From NCBI GenBank assembly GCA_016934955.1, contig JAFGRY010000024.1, positions 1 to 52,755 on the forward strand: a DNA stretch of 52,755 nucleotides. Direction: 5' to 3'. Shown one piece after another: positions 16,860-25,989 of this stretch. The notes under the pieces were generated by a model. The model saw nothing but the letters and a program-made list of their open reading frames with translations, did no database searches and was not told where the DNA came from. Position 1 is the stretch's first letter; each line of letters starts with the position of its first letter. Made by a program: the position numbers and the translations under genes. The DNA comes from a bacterium. Its GTDB lineage: Bacteria > Zhuqueibacterota > QNDG01 > JAGLOF01.

Positions 16860-18215
16860 TTACAGCCACTGTGAAAATAGATGAATCATACCGAAATACA
16901 CCAACAGACCGAGCACGTCATTTGTGGTGGTGATGAAGGGCCCGGTGGCGACCGCGGGATCTATATTGATCCGTTTGAGAACGAAGGGAATAATGGTGCC
17001 CATGAACGATGCCATAAACAGCACGAATATCATGGCGAATCCCAGCAGGATGCCGAAATTTGTTTCCTTCAGCCATACGGTAACCACAATGAAGAGCAGC
17101 GTGGCGATCACCAGGCCGTTCAGCAGTGCCACGCCGATCTCACGCAGCAATCTGGCGCCGGTATCCCGCAGGCTGAATTCGCCGGTGGCGAGTCCCCGAA
17201 TAACGATGGTCGCAGACTGAATACCGGTATTACCGCCCATAGCCATGATGAGGGGGATGAAATATGCCGAGATGATGATTTTTGTGCTGGAAACATTGAA
17301 ATGTTTCATCACGATGGCGGAAATCACCTCCCCGAAAAAAGCGACGAGCAGCCAGGGCAGCCGAACCCATGAGAGCTTGAACACGGAACGCTCACTGATC
17401 GCCTCGTGAGTGATACCGGCCATCATGGTCACATCTTCGTTCGTCTCTTCTTCCACGACGTCGAGAATGTCGTCAAATGTGATCCGGCCGACGAGACGGT
17501 TGGCGCTGTCGACAACCGGGGCGGCAACCAGGTCGTATTTGTGGAAGATATGAGCGACCTCTTCCTGGTCCATTTCCGGATGGATGATGGGGACATCGGT
17601 GCTCATGATATCACGAAGCTTTGCCCGGGGATCGGCGAGGACCACATCCTTCAGAGAGACGAGTCCCCTGAGAATGCCTCTGCGGTCGATCGCGTAGATA
17701 TTATAGACGTCATCGACCTCGTTGCGTTTGCTGCGGAGCGACTGCAGCGCGTCCTGAGCGGTGCTGTCCTGATTGACGGCCACGATTTCCAGGGCCATGA
17801 TACCGCCGGCGGTCTCTTCATCGTGCAGCAGCAGCGTTCGCAGGTCGATGGTGTCTTTTTCAGGCAGGGCCTGCAGAATGTTGGGGATCCGCTCTTTGTC
17901 GATTATGGCAACGACATCGGCGGCATCATCGGAATCAAGTTCCTGCAGGAGCTTGATGATGCTGTGATCGGAGAGATTGTTCAGCAATCGCTCCAGGGTG
18001 GAGTCATCAAGCTCCCGAATGACATCCGAAGCCTGTTCGGCCGGGAGCTGAAGAATAATCACGGGCTGATGCTCGTCATCGAGCCGTCGCAGGGCCTCGG
18101 CGATGTCGGCGGGATGCATATCCGTCAGCAGCGCCGGAAGCGAAACATGGTCCCCGCTGTCCATGATTTGCCTGATCACTTCATGAACGGGAATTTCAGT
18201 GGCATTATTTTCCAT
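16860..18215 (-). CDS. mgtE: MgtE magnesium transporter
   Basis: The product has about 451 residues from ATG 18215. The N-terminal superhelical MgtE_N domain (about 1-120) includes DMHPADIAEALRRLD, two CBS domains follow (about 125-250, with LRDIMSTDVPIIHPEMDQEE), then five transmembrane helices in the last 175 residues with AMGGNTGIQSATIVIRGLA. It is a Mg2+-gated inner-membrane channel for magnesium uptake. The chosen start overlaps rsmA by 11 bases and follows a GGGGAA sequence. An upstream in-frame ATG at 18248 lies inside rsmA. Confidence 0.92.
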   Translation of the reverse strand: MENNATEIPVHEVIRQIMDSGDHVSLPALLTDMHPADIAEALRRLDDEHQPVIILQLPAEQASDVIRELDDSTLERLLNNLSDHSIIKLLQELDSDDAADVVAIIDKERIPNILQALPEKDTIDLRTLLLHDEETAGGIMALEIVAVNQDSTAQDALQSLRSKRNEVDDVYNIYAIDRRGILRGLVSLKDVVLADPRAKLRDIMSTDVPIIHPEMDQEEVAHIFHKYDLVAAPVVDSANRLVGRITFDDILDVVEEETNEDVTMMAGITHEAISERSVFKLSWVRLPWLLVAFFGEVISAIVMKHFNVSSTKIIISAYFIPLIMAMGGNTGIQSATIVIRGLATGEFSLRDTGARLLREIGVALLNGLVIATLLFIVVTVWLKETNFGILLGFAMIFVLFMASFMGTIIPFVLKRINIDPAVATGPFITTTNDVLGLLVYFGMIHLFSQWL

Positions 18216-19002
18216 ACGCCGTTCCCCTGTGCTGCCGGTAAAGTTCATTGGTCAATGCTGCCCATTCCTGCACCGAGAGCTGCTCCGGGCGGAGCCGGGC
18301 GATGCGCTCGGGAAGTACGCCGCTGTTACTCAATGTATTGCGCAGCATTTTTCTTCTTTGCCCGAATGCCGTCTTGACAAGCCGTTTCAGGAGTTGCTCG
18401 TCCTCCACGTGCCAGGCCGGCTTCGGCAGAAAAGTGATGCGGATCACCGCCGAGTGCACGGCCGGCACCGGATAAAAGGCCGACGGCGGTACCGGGAAAA
18501 GTATCTCTATATCCGCATAGAGCTGAAAGAGCACCGAGGGAATCCCGTACGCTTTGCTCGAGGGGGCGCTGGCCAGTCTCTCGGCGACTTCTTTCTGGAC
18601 CATGAGGGTCGCGTCCGTGATGAACTCCCGGTTTTCCAGCAGCTGAAAGAGAATGGGGCTCGAAATGTTGTAGGGCAGATTCCCCACTACTCTCAGCATG
18701 GTGCCCCGGGCAAGATCCCTTACGCTCTGCCTGAGGATGTCTCCTTCTACCAGTGTAACATGCCTGTTGTTTTCGTAACGAAGGCCGAGCCAGACGATGA
18801 GCTCCCGGTCCAGCTCGACAGCGGTCAGGCGGTGCACGGATTGTTTCGCGATCAGATCCGTGAGCACTCCTTCTCCCGGGCCGATCTCCAGGACATGGTC
18901 ATTGGCCCGGAGGTTCATACTCTCAATGATGCGTGCGGCGACGGTTCCGTCCCTCAGAAAATGCTGTCCCAGCTTTTTTTTCGGCCTGGACTGCATTCGC
19001 AT
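18205..19002 (-). CDS. rsmA: 16S rRNA (adenine1518-N6/1519-N6) dimethyltransferase
   Basis: The product (KsgA) has 265 residues and dimethylates two adjacent adenines in helix 45 of 16S rRNA. It opens KKKLGQHFLRD; the SAM site is LEIGPGEGVLTDLI and the catalytic motif IV is NLPYNISSPILFQ. The C-terminal domain contains TAFGQRRKMLRNTL. ATG 19002 overlaps the tatD stop as TGATG, whereas the in-frame extension to 19128 is an artefact within tatD. Confidence 0.95.
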   Translation of the reverse strand: MRMQSRPKKKLGQHFLRDGTVAARIIESMNLRANDHVLEIGPGEGVLTDLIAKQSVHRLTAVELDRELIVWLGLRYENNRHVTLVEGDILRQSVRDLARGTMLRVVGNLPYNISSPILFQLLENREFITDATLMVQKEVAERLASAPSSKAYGIPSVLFQLYADIEILFPVPPSAFYPVPAVHSAVIRITFLPKPAWHVEDEQLLKRLVKTAFGQRRKMLRNTLSNSGVLPERIARLRPEQLSVQEWAALTNELYRQHRGTAYGK

Positions 19003-19775
19003 CAGGACAGCTCCAGACCGAAAAGGGTGACGGCGTTTTCCGTCGTGACCACAGCGAGGCGGTCCGCGGAAACGCCGCGGATGCCGGCCACCGTCCTGCC
19101 GGTATGGGGCAGATGCGACGGTTCGCACCGTTTACCGCGAAAAGGAACCGGAGCCATATAGGGACAGTCGGTCTCGAGGAGCAGCCTCTCTTCCAGCACG
19201 GTCCGCACCGCGTCGCTGTTGCCGAAATTTTTAAATGTCACGACACCCGTGAAGGAAATATGGAATCCCAGGGCCTGCACCTCTGCGGCCTCGTCGGCGT
19301 TTCCTCCGAAGCAGTGGAAAACGCCCCGCCAGGGTGATGCATCGAGCCGGTCGATGATCTCGAGAGCATCGGACATGGCTTTCCGCACATGGATGATCAC
19401 CGGCATGTCAAGCGTGCGGGCAAGCTGCAGCTGCCGGGTGAACACCGATCGCTGTGCCTCACGGGGAGAAAAATCGTAGTGGTAATCGAGACCGATCTCT
19501 CCCACGGCCACTGTGCGCGGCTGACTCAGCAGCTGTTCCAGTTCCCGAAAGTCGCCGTTGCCGGCCGATCCGCTTTCATGGGGATGAATGCCGGCGGTGG
19601 CGAAGACGCTGTCGAAGATGCGCGACAGCCCGACCGCCGCCCTGCTCGAGGTTAGATCGGTCCCGATGTCGATGACCGCGGCCACTCCCGCGGCAGCGGC
19701 CCGGGCGAGCACCGCCTCACGGTCTCCCGCAAACTGATCCATATTGAGATGCGCATGTGTGTCGATCCAGCGCAC
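19002..19775 (-). CDS. tatD: TatD-family metal-dependent hydrolase
   Basis: The product has 257 residues. Metal-ligand motifs of the TIM-barrel TatD DNases are present: IDTHAHLNM at the N-terminus, VAVGEIGLDYHYD, PVIIHVRKA, FHCFGGNADEA and LLETDCPYMAP. These enzymes act as 3'-5' exonucleases or D-aminoacyl-hydrolase relatives. The metG-tatD-rsmA order is common in bacteria. It starts three bases after metG. Confidence 0.92.
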   Translation of the reverse strand: MRWIDTHAHLNMDQFAGDREAVLARAAAAGVAAVIDIGTDLTSSRAAVGLSRIFDSVFATAGIHPHESGSAGNGDFRELEQLLSQPRTVAVGEIGLDYHYDFSPREAQRSVFTRQLQLARTLDMPVIIHVRKAMSDALEIIDRLDASPWRGVFHCFGGNADEAAEVQALGFHISFTGVVTFKNFGNSDAVRTVLEERLLLETDCPYMAPVPFRGKRCEPSHLPHTGRTVAGIRGVSADRLAVVTTENAVTLFGLELS

Positions 19776-19778
19776 TCG

Positions 19779-21806
19779 CTACTCCACCCTGATGCCTGTT
19801 TCGGTGTTACTGTCGGTGGTCAGCAGGGAGTAGGATTCACCGGATTTCACCGCCAGCAGCATGCCGTTCGATTCATGTCCGCGGATCTTCACCGGCTTCA
19901 GGTTGGTGACCACGATCACCTGCTTGCCGATGAGGTCCGCGGGGGCATAGCTGCGGGCGATGCCGGCAATGATCTGACGCGCGGTCCCGGCGATATCAAC
20001 CGTGACGCTGAGCAGTTTATCGGCGCCTTCCACGGCCTGAGCCTCGATGACCCGGGCGGTGCGCATCTCGATGGTCCGAAAATCATCGATGCTGATACCC
20101 GCTCCCTGCGATGCCTCCTTCCGGGCGGATCCGCCGCCGGCGAGAGTCTGCAGTTTTTCTATCTCCCGGTCAATGACATCATCTTCGATCTTCTGAAAGA
20201 GAATCTCGGGGGTTTTCACCGGGCTGCCGGCGGGGAGCGCCCCGCTGTCTGCGTCGTCCCAGATGAAATCCGGCTTCATGCCGAGGGTCTCGGCTATTTT
20301 TCTACAGCTTGCCGGGATGATCGGGGACCCGAGTACGGCAAGGGCCCGGGCTACCGCCACACACACTGCCAGCGTTGTGCCGCAGACGGCAGGATCCGAT
20401 TTTCGTGTTTTCCAGGGTTCCTTGTCGTTAAAGTATTTGTTGGCGGCACGGCAGAGATCCATGTAGGCCTTCACCGCTCTGCGGACCGCGAAGGTCCGGT
20501 ACAGTTCGTTCATCTCTTCCTTCGACTCCCTCACCCGGGCGAGCATCGCTTCGTCGTCGGCATCGGGATCGGTGACCGGGGGCACTCTTCCGTCAAAGTA
20601 TTTATGGATAAACGTGATCGTCCTGTTGATGAAGTTGCCGAGGATATCCGCCAGTTCGTCATTGTTCCTGCTCTGAAACTGTTTCCAGGAGAAATCGGTG
20701 TCCTTCGATTCCGGAGCGTTTGCAGCCAGAGAATACCGCAGCGGATCGGCCGGGAACAATTCGAGATAATCCTTGAGCCAGATCGCGTAATTCTGACTCG
20801 TGGAAATTTTTCTGCCCTCGATCGTCAGGTATTCGTTCGCCGGAATTGCCGAGGGCCTGATATAGGTGTCCATCTGTTTCAGCATCATGGGGAAGAGGAT
20901 CGCGTGAAAGACAATGTTGTCCTTGCCGATAAAATGGACCATTTGTGTGGCCGGATCACACCAGTATTCTTTCCATTTATCCGGATCACCGCTTTTTTCG
21001 GCCCACTCCTTGGTAGACGAAACGTAGCCGATGGGCGCATCGAACCAGACGTAGAGCACTTTTCCCTCCGCTTCGGGCAGCGGCACTTTCACCCCCCAGT
21101 GGAGATCCCGGGTGATGGGGCGGTCGCCGAGGCCCTCGTTGTACCAGCCAAGACAGTAGTTGCGCACGTTTTCAGGCCACTCAATACCGTCGAACCAGGT
21201 TTTCCATTCATCCGCAAGCGCTCCCATGGGAAGGTACCAGTGCTTCGTCTTTTTCAGTGTCGGGACCGATCCGTCTATCTTGGAAACCGGATCGACGAGG
21301 TCGCCGGGAGCGAGCCATTTTCCACAGTGGTCGCACTGGTCGCCGCGGGCGCCTTCCCTGCGGCAGTGGGGACAGGTTCCCTCCACATACCGGTCGGGGA
21401 GAAAGCGTCCGGATGCTTCACTGTAGTACTGCTCCGATTCCCTGATGATCAGGAGACCCTTGTCGTTCAGGGTCGTAAAAAATTCAGCGGCGGTTTCATG
21501 ATGGACCGGCAGCGTTGTCCGGGAATAGTTGTCGAATGATATGCCCAGCCGGGAAAACGCCTCTTTGTTCATGGCGTGGTAACGGTCGACAACATCCTGG
21601 GGAGAGATGCCTTCCCGGTCAGCCGTGACGGTGATCGGAACACCGTGTTCATCGGAGCCGCAGATATAGAGCACATCGTCCCCCTGCAGCCGTGCATACC
21701 GGACAAAAATATCAGCAGGAAGGTAGGCGCCTGCGATGTGCCCCAGGTGAAGCGGGCCGTTGGCATACGGCAGTGCGCTGGTGACGAGGATGCGTTTTCT
21801 TGTCAT
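19779..21806 (-). CDS. metG: Methionyl-tRNA synthetase with C-terminal tRNA-binding domain
   Basis: The product has 675 residues. The catalytic core shows PYANGPLHLGHIAGAY (HIGH motif), a zinc knuckle CPHC...CDHC near residues 145-165, and the KMSKS loop as GRKISTSQN, a form frequent in Bacteroidota relatives. The anticodon-binding helical domain follows to about 560. After a linker with Ala/Ser/Gly comes a Trbp111-like OB domain starting FRTIEMRTARVIEA and ending ESNGMLLAV. The start overlaps the ricT stop (ATGA). Confidence 0.96.
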   Translation of the reverse strand: MTRKRILVTSALPYANGPLHLGHIAGAYLPADIFVRYARLQGDDVLYICGSDEHGVPITVTADREGISPQDVVDRYHAMNKEAFSRLGISFDNYSRTTLPVHHETAAEFFTTLNDKGLLIIRESEQYYSEASGRFLPDRYVEGTCPHCRREGARGDQCDHCGKWLAPGDLVDPVSKIDGSVPTLKKTKHWYLPMGALADEWKTWFDGIEWPENVRNYCLGWYNEGLGDRPITRDLHWGVKVPLPEAEGKVLYVWFDAPIGYVSSTKEWAEKSGDPDKWKEYWCDPATQMVHFIGKDNIVFHAILFPMMLKQMDTYIRPSAIPANEYLTIEGRKISTSQNYAIWLKDYLELFPADPLRYSLAANAPESKDTDFSWKQFQSRNNDELADILGNFINRTITFIHKYFDGRVPPVTDPDADDEAMLARVRESKEEMNELYRTFAVRRAVKAYMDLCRAANKYFNDKEPWKTRKSDPAVCGTTLAVCVAVARALAVLGSPIIPASCRKIAETLGMKPDFIWDDADSGALPAGSPVKTPEILFQKIEDDVIDREIEKLQTLAGGGSARKEASQGAGISIDDFRTIEMRTARVIEAQAVEGADKLLSVTVDIAGTARQIIAGIARSYAPADLIGKQVIVVTNLKPVKIRGHESNGMLLAVKSGESYSLLTTDSNTETGIRVE

Positions 21807-22876
21807 TGTTTCGTCTGTCCCTCATTAGTCGTCTGTGGCTTGCCGGGTTTCTGCCGTGAGCGGTTTTTCTTGTACCGGCGTCTGCCCCTTCTTCGTTTGT
21901 CGGATGTGCCCTGTTTCTGTTCCTGTTTTTCCTCTCCCTGCCGGTTCGGCGCGTTGTCGGAGGATTTTTGCTGCGGCACGTTTCCGGAATCCGGCTTCCC
22001 ATGTCTGGATTTGGTATGCTGCCTTTTCTGCTCGTGGCGTTTTTTCTTTTCCTGCCGTTTCTTGTCCTGTTTCCTGCTGAGGAATTCATTGAGCCGCTCG
22101 AGGGTGAAACGTTCTTGTTCACCGCTTTCATAGACAACCGTACCGGTTTCACTGAAGATATCTGTTTTCACCAGACGCGCGGTCCCCCTGTCGGTCCGTA
22201 TTTTTGTCTCGAGGGGGGGGAACTTCTTCGTCATGGTGTTGTAGAAGTCCTCCTCATACCGCAGACAGCACATCAGCCTGCCGCAGCAGCCGCTCAATTT
22301 AGTCGGGTTGAGGGCCAGGTTCTGGTCCTTTGCCAGCTGGGTCACGACCGGTTCAAATTCCCGTAAAAACGTGGAACAGCAGAGACTGCGTCCGCACACT
22401 CCGACACCGCCGATCCGTTTGGCCTCATCCCGAACTCCGATCTGTCGCAGTTCGATACGGGTGTGGTATTTCCGGGCCAGGTCTCTGACAAGCGCCCTGA
22501 AGTCAACCCGGTTCTCCGAGGTGAAATAAAATGTCGTCTTGTTGCGGTCGAACTGGTATTCCACGTCGACCAGTTTCATGTCGAGACCATGTTCTTCAAT
22601 ACGCTTCAGGCAGTCTTCGAACGCCTCCTCCTCAAGCCTGGTGTTCTCGTCTTTACGGGCCAGATCTTTCTTGCCCGGTTTGCGGATAACCTGGGGAAGC
22701 TCCTGGTTCCCCGCCCGCTTATCCACGAGGCTGCCCATATTGATCACGACGCCCATATCCTCTCCCTTCTCCGCCTGGACAATCACCTGGTCGCCGAGGG
22801 TAAAGGGAAATTCCTGGGGATTGGCGAAAATCGATTTTCTGCCGCCTTTGAATTCAATTTCAAGTATTTTTGCCAT
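21803..22876 (-). CDS. ricT: PSP1-domain protein RicT (YaaT)
   Basis: The product has 357 residues. The PSP1 domain (about 1-265) has the conserved Cys-rich signature GGVGVCGRSLCCSTFL followed by KLSGCCGRLMCCLRYE, the ligands of Fe-S clusters in the Bacillus RicAFT complex. The last ~90 residues are a highly basic, low-complexity tail rich in Lys, Arg and Gln (KKRQEKKKRHEQKRQ), absent from Bacillus YaaT and probably RNA-binding. ATG 22876 has AGGAAC upstream and overlaps holB by 17 bases. The longer TTG frame at 22909 is less likely. Confidence 0.88.
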   Translation of the reverse strand: MAKILEIEFKGGRKSIFANPQEFPFTLGDQVIVQAEKGEDMGVVINMGSLVDKRAGNQELPQVIRKPGKKDLARKDENTRLEEEAFEDCLKRIEEHGLDMKLVDVEYQFDRNKTTFYFTSENRVDFRALVRDLARKYHTRIELRQIGVRDEAKRIGGVGVCGRSLCCSTFLREFEPVVTQLAKDQNLALNPTKLSGCCGRLMCCLRYEEDFYNTMTKKFPPLETKIRTDRGTARLVKTDIFSETGTVVYESGEQERFTLERLNEFLSRKQDKKRQEKKKRHEQKRQHTKSRHGKPDSGNVPQQKSSDNAPNRQGEEKQEQKQGTSDKRRRGRRRYKKNRSRQKPGKPQTTNEGQTKQ

Positions 22877-23987
22877 ATACCACTGTTCCTGTTTCTTTAC
22901 ATTGGCCAAGCCTGTTCGACAGTGTGGTCAGAACGAGGGGAAGGTACACATTTTTCCCAATATAATCAATAGCTTCGCTGACAAGGGTGATGCCTGTCTC
23001 GGCATCGAGCCGGGGATAGCTGACGAGCAGGGATGTCAGCAGTTCACTTCTGTCGCTGTTCGTCGCTTTATCGCCGAAGCCGAGCCCGGTCTGCAGCAGA
23101 TCCCGCAGGATCACCCGCAGCAGCTGCAGCATGGTAATCACCTGCTGCCTGTTCTTTGCCCTGCCGGCCTCGGCAGCATAATCGAGCACGGCTGCCGCAT
23201 CGCTGTCGAGACTCTGCCGGAAGAAGGCGAGAGCCTGGTCGCGAATGACGCTGAAATCTTCACCGGCAAGCTCGAACGCCCGCTGCAGACTTCCCCCCGC
23301 CATACGAGAAAAGAATCCTGCCTTTTCAGAATCCAGGGAGCGTTCGGACTGCAGTACTCCGGCGATGATGTCCCGCGGTATGCGGTCGAATCGTATATTC
23401 TGACAGCGTGATTTGATCGTGTCCAGAATCAGCCCGGGTGCATTGCTGGTGAGGACAAGCAGTGTGCGGGGCGGCGGTTCTTCCAGCAGTTTCAGCAGGC
23501 TGTTTGCCGCGGCAAGGCTCATCTGTTCGGCCCTGGAGACGATGAACACCCGATGTTCAGATTCCCCGGTTTTCAGCATAACCGATTTCTTCATGTCACG
23601 CACCTGATCGATGCCGATTGCCGGGGGTGTCGTGAGCTCGGGATGGAAATCGACCGGCAGATAGGGATTTTGCATGCGGCTCAGCAGCCGTCCCCGGATT
23701 ATTTCATCATACTGTCCGATCTTCATGCTCTGCGGCCGGCTGGGGACGGGATGCACCAGCGTGAAAGAGGGGTGCTCCAGGGCCATTACTCTGCGGCACT
23801 CGCTGCAGCTGCCGCAGGCCCAGGGATCCGGCTGCCTGCACAACAGGCGCATGGCGAGCGCGACGGCCATGGTGTCTTTGCCGAGGCCGGCCTGTCCGTG
23901 AAACAGGTAGGCGTGGGCATGCCGGTTTCTCCGTATCGACCTGTCCAGGATCTGCTTGACCCTGTCTTGTCCGTATACTGCAGTCAT
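22860..23987 (-). CDS. holB: DNA polymerase III delta-prime subunit
   Basis: The product has 375 residues and is part of the clamp loader. The AAA+ module opens with the P-loop HGQAGLGKDTMA, in which Asp replaces the usual Thr/Ser after GK, fitting a subunit that does not need to hydrolyse ATP. A zinc module CGSCSECRR follows, then SLLKLLEEPPPRTLLVL and the SRC motif in KSRCQNIRFDRI. The position before ricT matches the widespread holB-ricT pairing. Confidence 0.9.
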   Translation of the reverse strand: MTAVYGQDRVKQILDRSIRRNRHAHAYLFHGQAGLGKDTMAVALAMRLLCRQPDPWACGSCSECRRVMALEHPSFTLVHPVPSRPQSMKIGQYDEIIRGRLLSRMQNPYLPVDFHPELTTPPAIGIDQVRDMKKSVMLKTGESEHRVFIVSRAEQMSLAAANSLLKLLEEPPPRTLLVLTSNAPGLILDTIKSRCQNIRFDRIPRDIIAGVLQSERSLDSEKAGFFSRMAGGSLQRAFELAGEDFSVIRDQALAFFRQSLDSDAAAVLDYAAEAGRAKNRQQVITMLQLLRVILRDLLQTGLGFGDKATNSDRSELLTSLLVSYPRLDAETGITLVSEAIDYIGKNVYLPLVLTTLSNRLGQCKETGTVVYGKNT

Positions 23988-23993
23988 GTCGTC

Positions 23994-25136
23994 TTATGGC
24001 CCCGCTTTCAGCCAGCGCTGCGGATTCTGGTGCGATTTCTCATGCCAGACCTGAAAATGCAGGTTGGATCCATAGAGGCTGTCGCTGCTTCCCAGCCTGC
24101 CGATTTCTCTCCCCGCTTCAATCAGATCGCCTTCATTGACAAGCACGACATTGAGGTACCCGTAGAGGGTCGTGTATCCTTTGCCGTGATCGATTATAAC
24201 GATGTTCCCCAAACCGCGTATCCAGTCGACTCTCAGCACCCGCCCTTTGCACACAGAGACAACCGTCGCTTCACCGGTTGCCTCGATGTCGATGCCGTAG
24301 TTTTCCTCATCGACGTTGAATGTTCTGTTGGTGTAATTACCGTACCGGGAGACAACCGTCCCCTTTACAGGCCAGTCCAGCCGGCCCCTGAGATGTTCGA
24401 AATCTGAATCGATTTCAGCGTATGCGGCCTGTTTTCTTGTTTTTTCGCTTGAGGCCATCCATTTTTTAATCCGGTTCAGGGCCGCCTGCTTTTCCCTGAT
24501 TTTTTCCTGCAGGGACTGCTGATCGGCCCGGACAGCCGTGAGCAGATCGCTTTCCCGGGAGCGATTCTGCCGAAGGGACCGCTCTTCCTTTGCCGCTTCA
24601 GCGATCAGCGCTTCGCTCCGGGTCAGTTCCCGCTGCCTCGCCTCCCGCTGCGCCAGTATCTCCTCTTTCTGGTCCAGCAGGATGCGCATATTGCGTTTAT
24701 CATTGTCGATAACCATGCTCTGGTATTTCATCCAGACCAGCAGCTGGTTAACTGTTTTCAGTGACAGGAGGGCTTCCCATTCGGACTGCCGGCCCCGTTT
24801 GTAGAGAACGACGAATCGCCGGGCTACCAGGTCTTTTCTCCGTTCGAATTCGGCGATGTTCTGCTGCAGCGAGGATTCGATAGCCGCTATGGTGCGCCTG
24901 CTGCTTCTCTTTTCGGCCTCCAGCTGTTCGATGAGTGTGCGCCGCAGCCCGATCTGGCGGTTGAGATTTTCCAGCCGTTCCTGTATCGATTGTTCCCTGT
25001 TCTCGCTCTCGCGAAGCTGTGTTTCAAGATCACGGATCTCTTTCCTGATTTTTTCCAGATTGCCCGATTCCTGCGCCACAAGCGGCGCGGCAGCGATTAT
25101 CAGCAGCAGGATTGTCACCGTGAGCGACTTATGCAT
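23994..25136 (-). CDS. envC: EnvC-like murein hydrolase activator with degenerate LytM domain
   Basis: The product has 380 residues, with a signal peptide (1-21), a long coiled coil (about 25-240) and a C-terminal M23/LytM domain starting DWPVKGTVVSRYGNY. The first zinc-binding His expected just before GID is replaced (NYGIDIEA), while HFQVWH near the end is retained. Like E. coli EnvC, it is therefore probably a non-catalytic activator of N-acetylmuramoyl-L-alanine amidases at the division site. It overlaps the bioY stop by 8 bases. A catalytic role cannot be fully excluded from sequence alone. Confidence 0.85.
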   Translation of the reverse strand: MHKSLTVTILLLIIAAAPLVAQESGNLEKIRKEIRDLETQLRESENREQSIQERLENLNRQIGLRRTLIEQLEAEKRSSRRTIAAIESSLQQNIAEFERRKDLVARRFVVLYKRGRQSEWEALLSLKTVNQLLVWMKYQSMVIDNDKRNMRILLDQKEEILAQREARQRELTRSEALIAEAAKEERSLRQNRSRESDLLTAVRADQQSLQEKIREKQAALNRIKKWMASSEKTRKQAAYAEIDSDFEHLRGRLDWPVKGTVVSRYGNYTNRTFNVDEENYGIDIEATGEATVVSVCKGRVLRVDWIRGLGNIVIIDHGKGYTTLYGYLNVVLVNEGDLIEAGREIGRLGSSDSLYGSNLHFQVWHEKSHQNPQRWLKAGP

Positions 25137-25713
25137 GGGTCGCCTCCCTGAACCGGCTGATGGCGGTCAGCCGTTCGGTAATGACCGCCGCGATCACCAG
25201 CTTGATCATTTCCGCCGGCAGAAACACGATGATGCCGGTCCAGATCGTTTTCCAGAGAGTGATGCCGGTGCCGCTGATGAATGTGAGATTCAGGTAGAGG
25301 TAACATGCCCCCGGACCGATAATCAGCGGCATGGCGGTCAGCCCCGATCGTATCAGTTTTCCGGCCGGTATGCGTCCGGGAAGGGACGCTGTCAGTCTTC
25401 CGGTCAGCCAGGCCGCGGCCGGAAAACCGAGGAGATAGCCGAACGTCGGCTGAAGTATGTACCCCGGTCCCCCCCCGGCACCGAACACGGGAATTCCCAT
25501 GAGACCGACGGCGAGATAGAGGAGCTGGCTCGCGGCTCCTCTTCTGGCACCCAGTAACGCGCCCGCCATGTAAACAAACAGTGTTTGCAGGGTAAAGGGC
25601 ACCGGCGGCAGCGGTATTCTGATGATGCCGCCGGTTGCCGTCAGGGCCGCAAACAGCGGGATGAGCACCAGCGATATACTGACATGTCCGGACCTTTGTT
25701 GTCTCGCAGGCAT
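25129..25713 (-). CDS. bioY: Biotin transporter BioY
   Basis: The product has 194 residues with about six hydrophobic segments. It is the substrate-binding S component of an energy-coupling-factor biotin transporter. The family pattern is visible in PLPPVPFTLQTLFVYMAGALL and LLYLAVGLMGIPVFGAGGGP. No EcfA or EcfT gene is nearby, so it would use shared modules encoded elsewhere or work alone. GGATGGAA precedes the ATG. It heads the long minus-strand operon. Confidence 0.92.
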   Translation of the reverse strand: MPARQQRSGHVSISLVLIPLFAALTATGGIIRIPLPPVPFTLQTLFVYMAGALLGARRGAASQLLYLAVGLMGIPVFGAGGGPGYILQPTFGYLLGFPAAAWLTGRLTASLPGRIPAGKLIRSGLTAMPLIIGPGACYLYLNLTFISGTGITLWKTIWTGIIVFLPAEMIKLVIAAVITERLTAISRFREATHA

Positions 25714-25755
25714 ATTGGTTCCATCCGAATGCGCACCGGCTGTTCTTAAGCCTTA

Positions 25756-25784
25756 AATGTACAAAAATCAGGCACAAAAAACAA
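25756..25784 (-). promoter_or_regulatory. Promoter for the bioY-led operon
   Basis: On the minus strand TTGTTT (25779-25784) and TACATT (25756-25761) are 17 bases apart, about 45 bases before the bioY start. No biotin-repressor operator was recognised. Confidence 0.45.
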
Positions 25785-25879
25785 ATCCTTATTTTGTGAA
25801 CTCCGCCGGTTGCAGCGGCCGCTTTCCGGTCGAGACGCCCGGTCCGGCGTCCCGATAGGGCTGCCGCGTGAGTTTTCAG

Positions 25880-25923
25880 TTGATTTTTTTACCCGGATTT
25901 TTTAGATTAACGTAAGAACTTAC
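25880..25923 (+). promoter_or_regulatory. Promoter and inverted repeat for hutU-hutI
   Basis: TTGATT (25880-25885) and TAGATT (25903-25908) are 17 bases apart. An inverted repeat GTAAG-AA-CTTAC lies immediately downstream at 25912-25923, where a repressor could block the start site. A second AT-rich -10-like box (TATAGA, 25935-25940) exists. The assignment rests on pattern only. Confidence 0.4.
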
Positions 25924-25989
25924 ATAATTTTATTTATAGATATGCCGCGTCCGGCGCCGCGGCTCACCCCGTTCAAGAGGAGGCTGTCC

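Noticed and set aside
17406..18377. 323-codon open frame opposite mgtE
   Set aside because: Mirror of the MgtE coding frame in GC-rich DNA; no domain recognised.
19749..21539. 596-codon open frame on the plus strand opposite metG
   Set aside because: It is the reverse shadow of metG, which has all synthetase motifs. The shadow has no recognisable domain or ribosome-binding site.
22539..23411. 290-codon plus-strand frame opposite ricT/holB
   Set aside because: Spans two opposite-strand genes with strong family motifs; Ser/Arg-rich composition typical of shadow frames.
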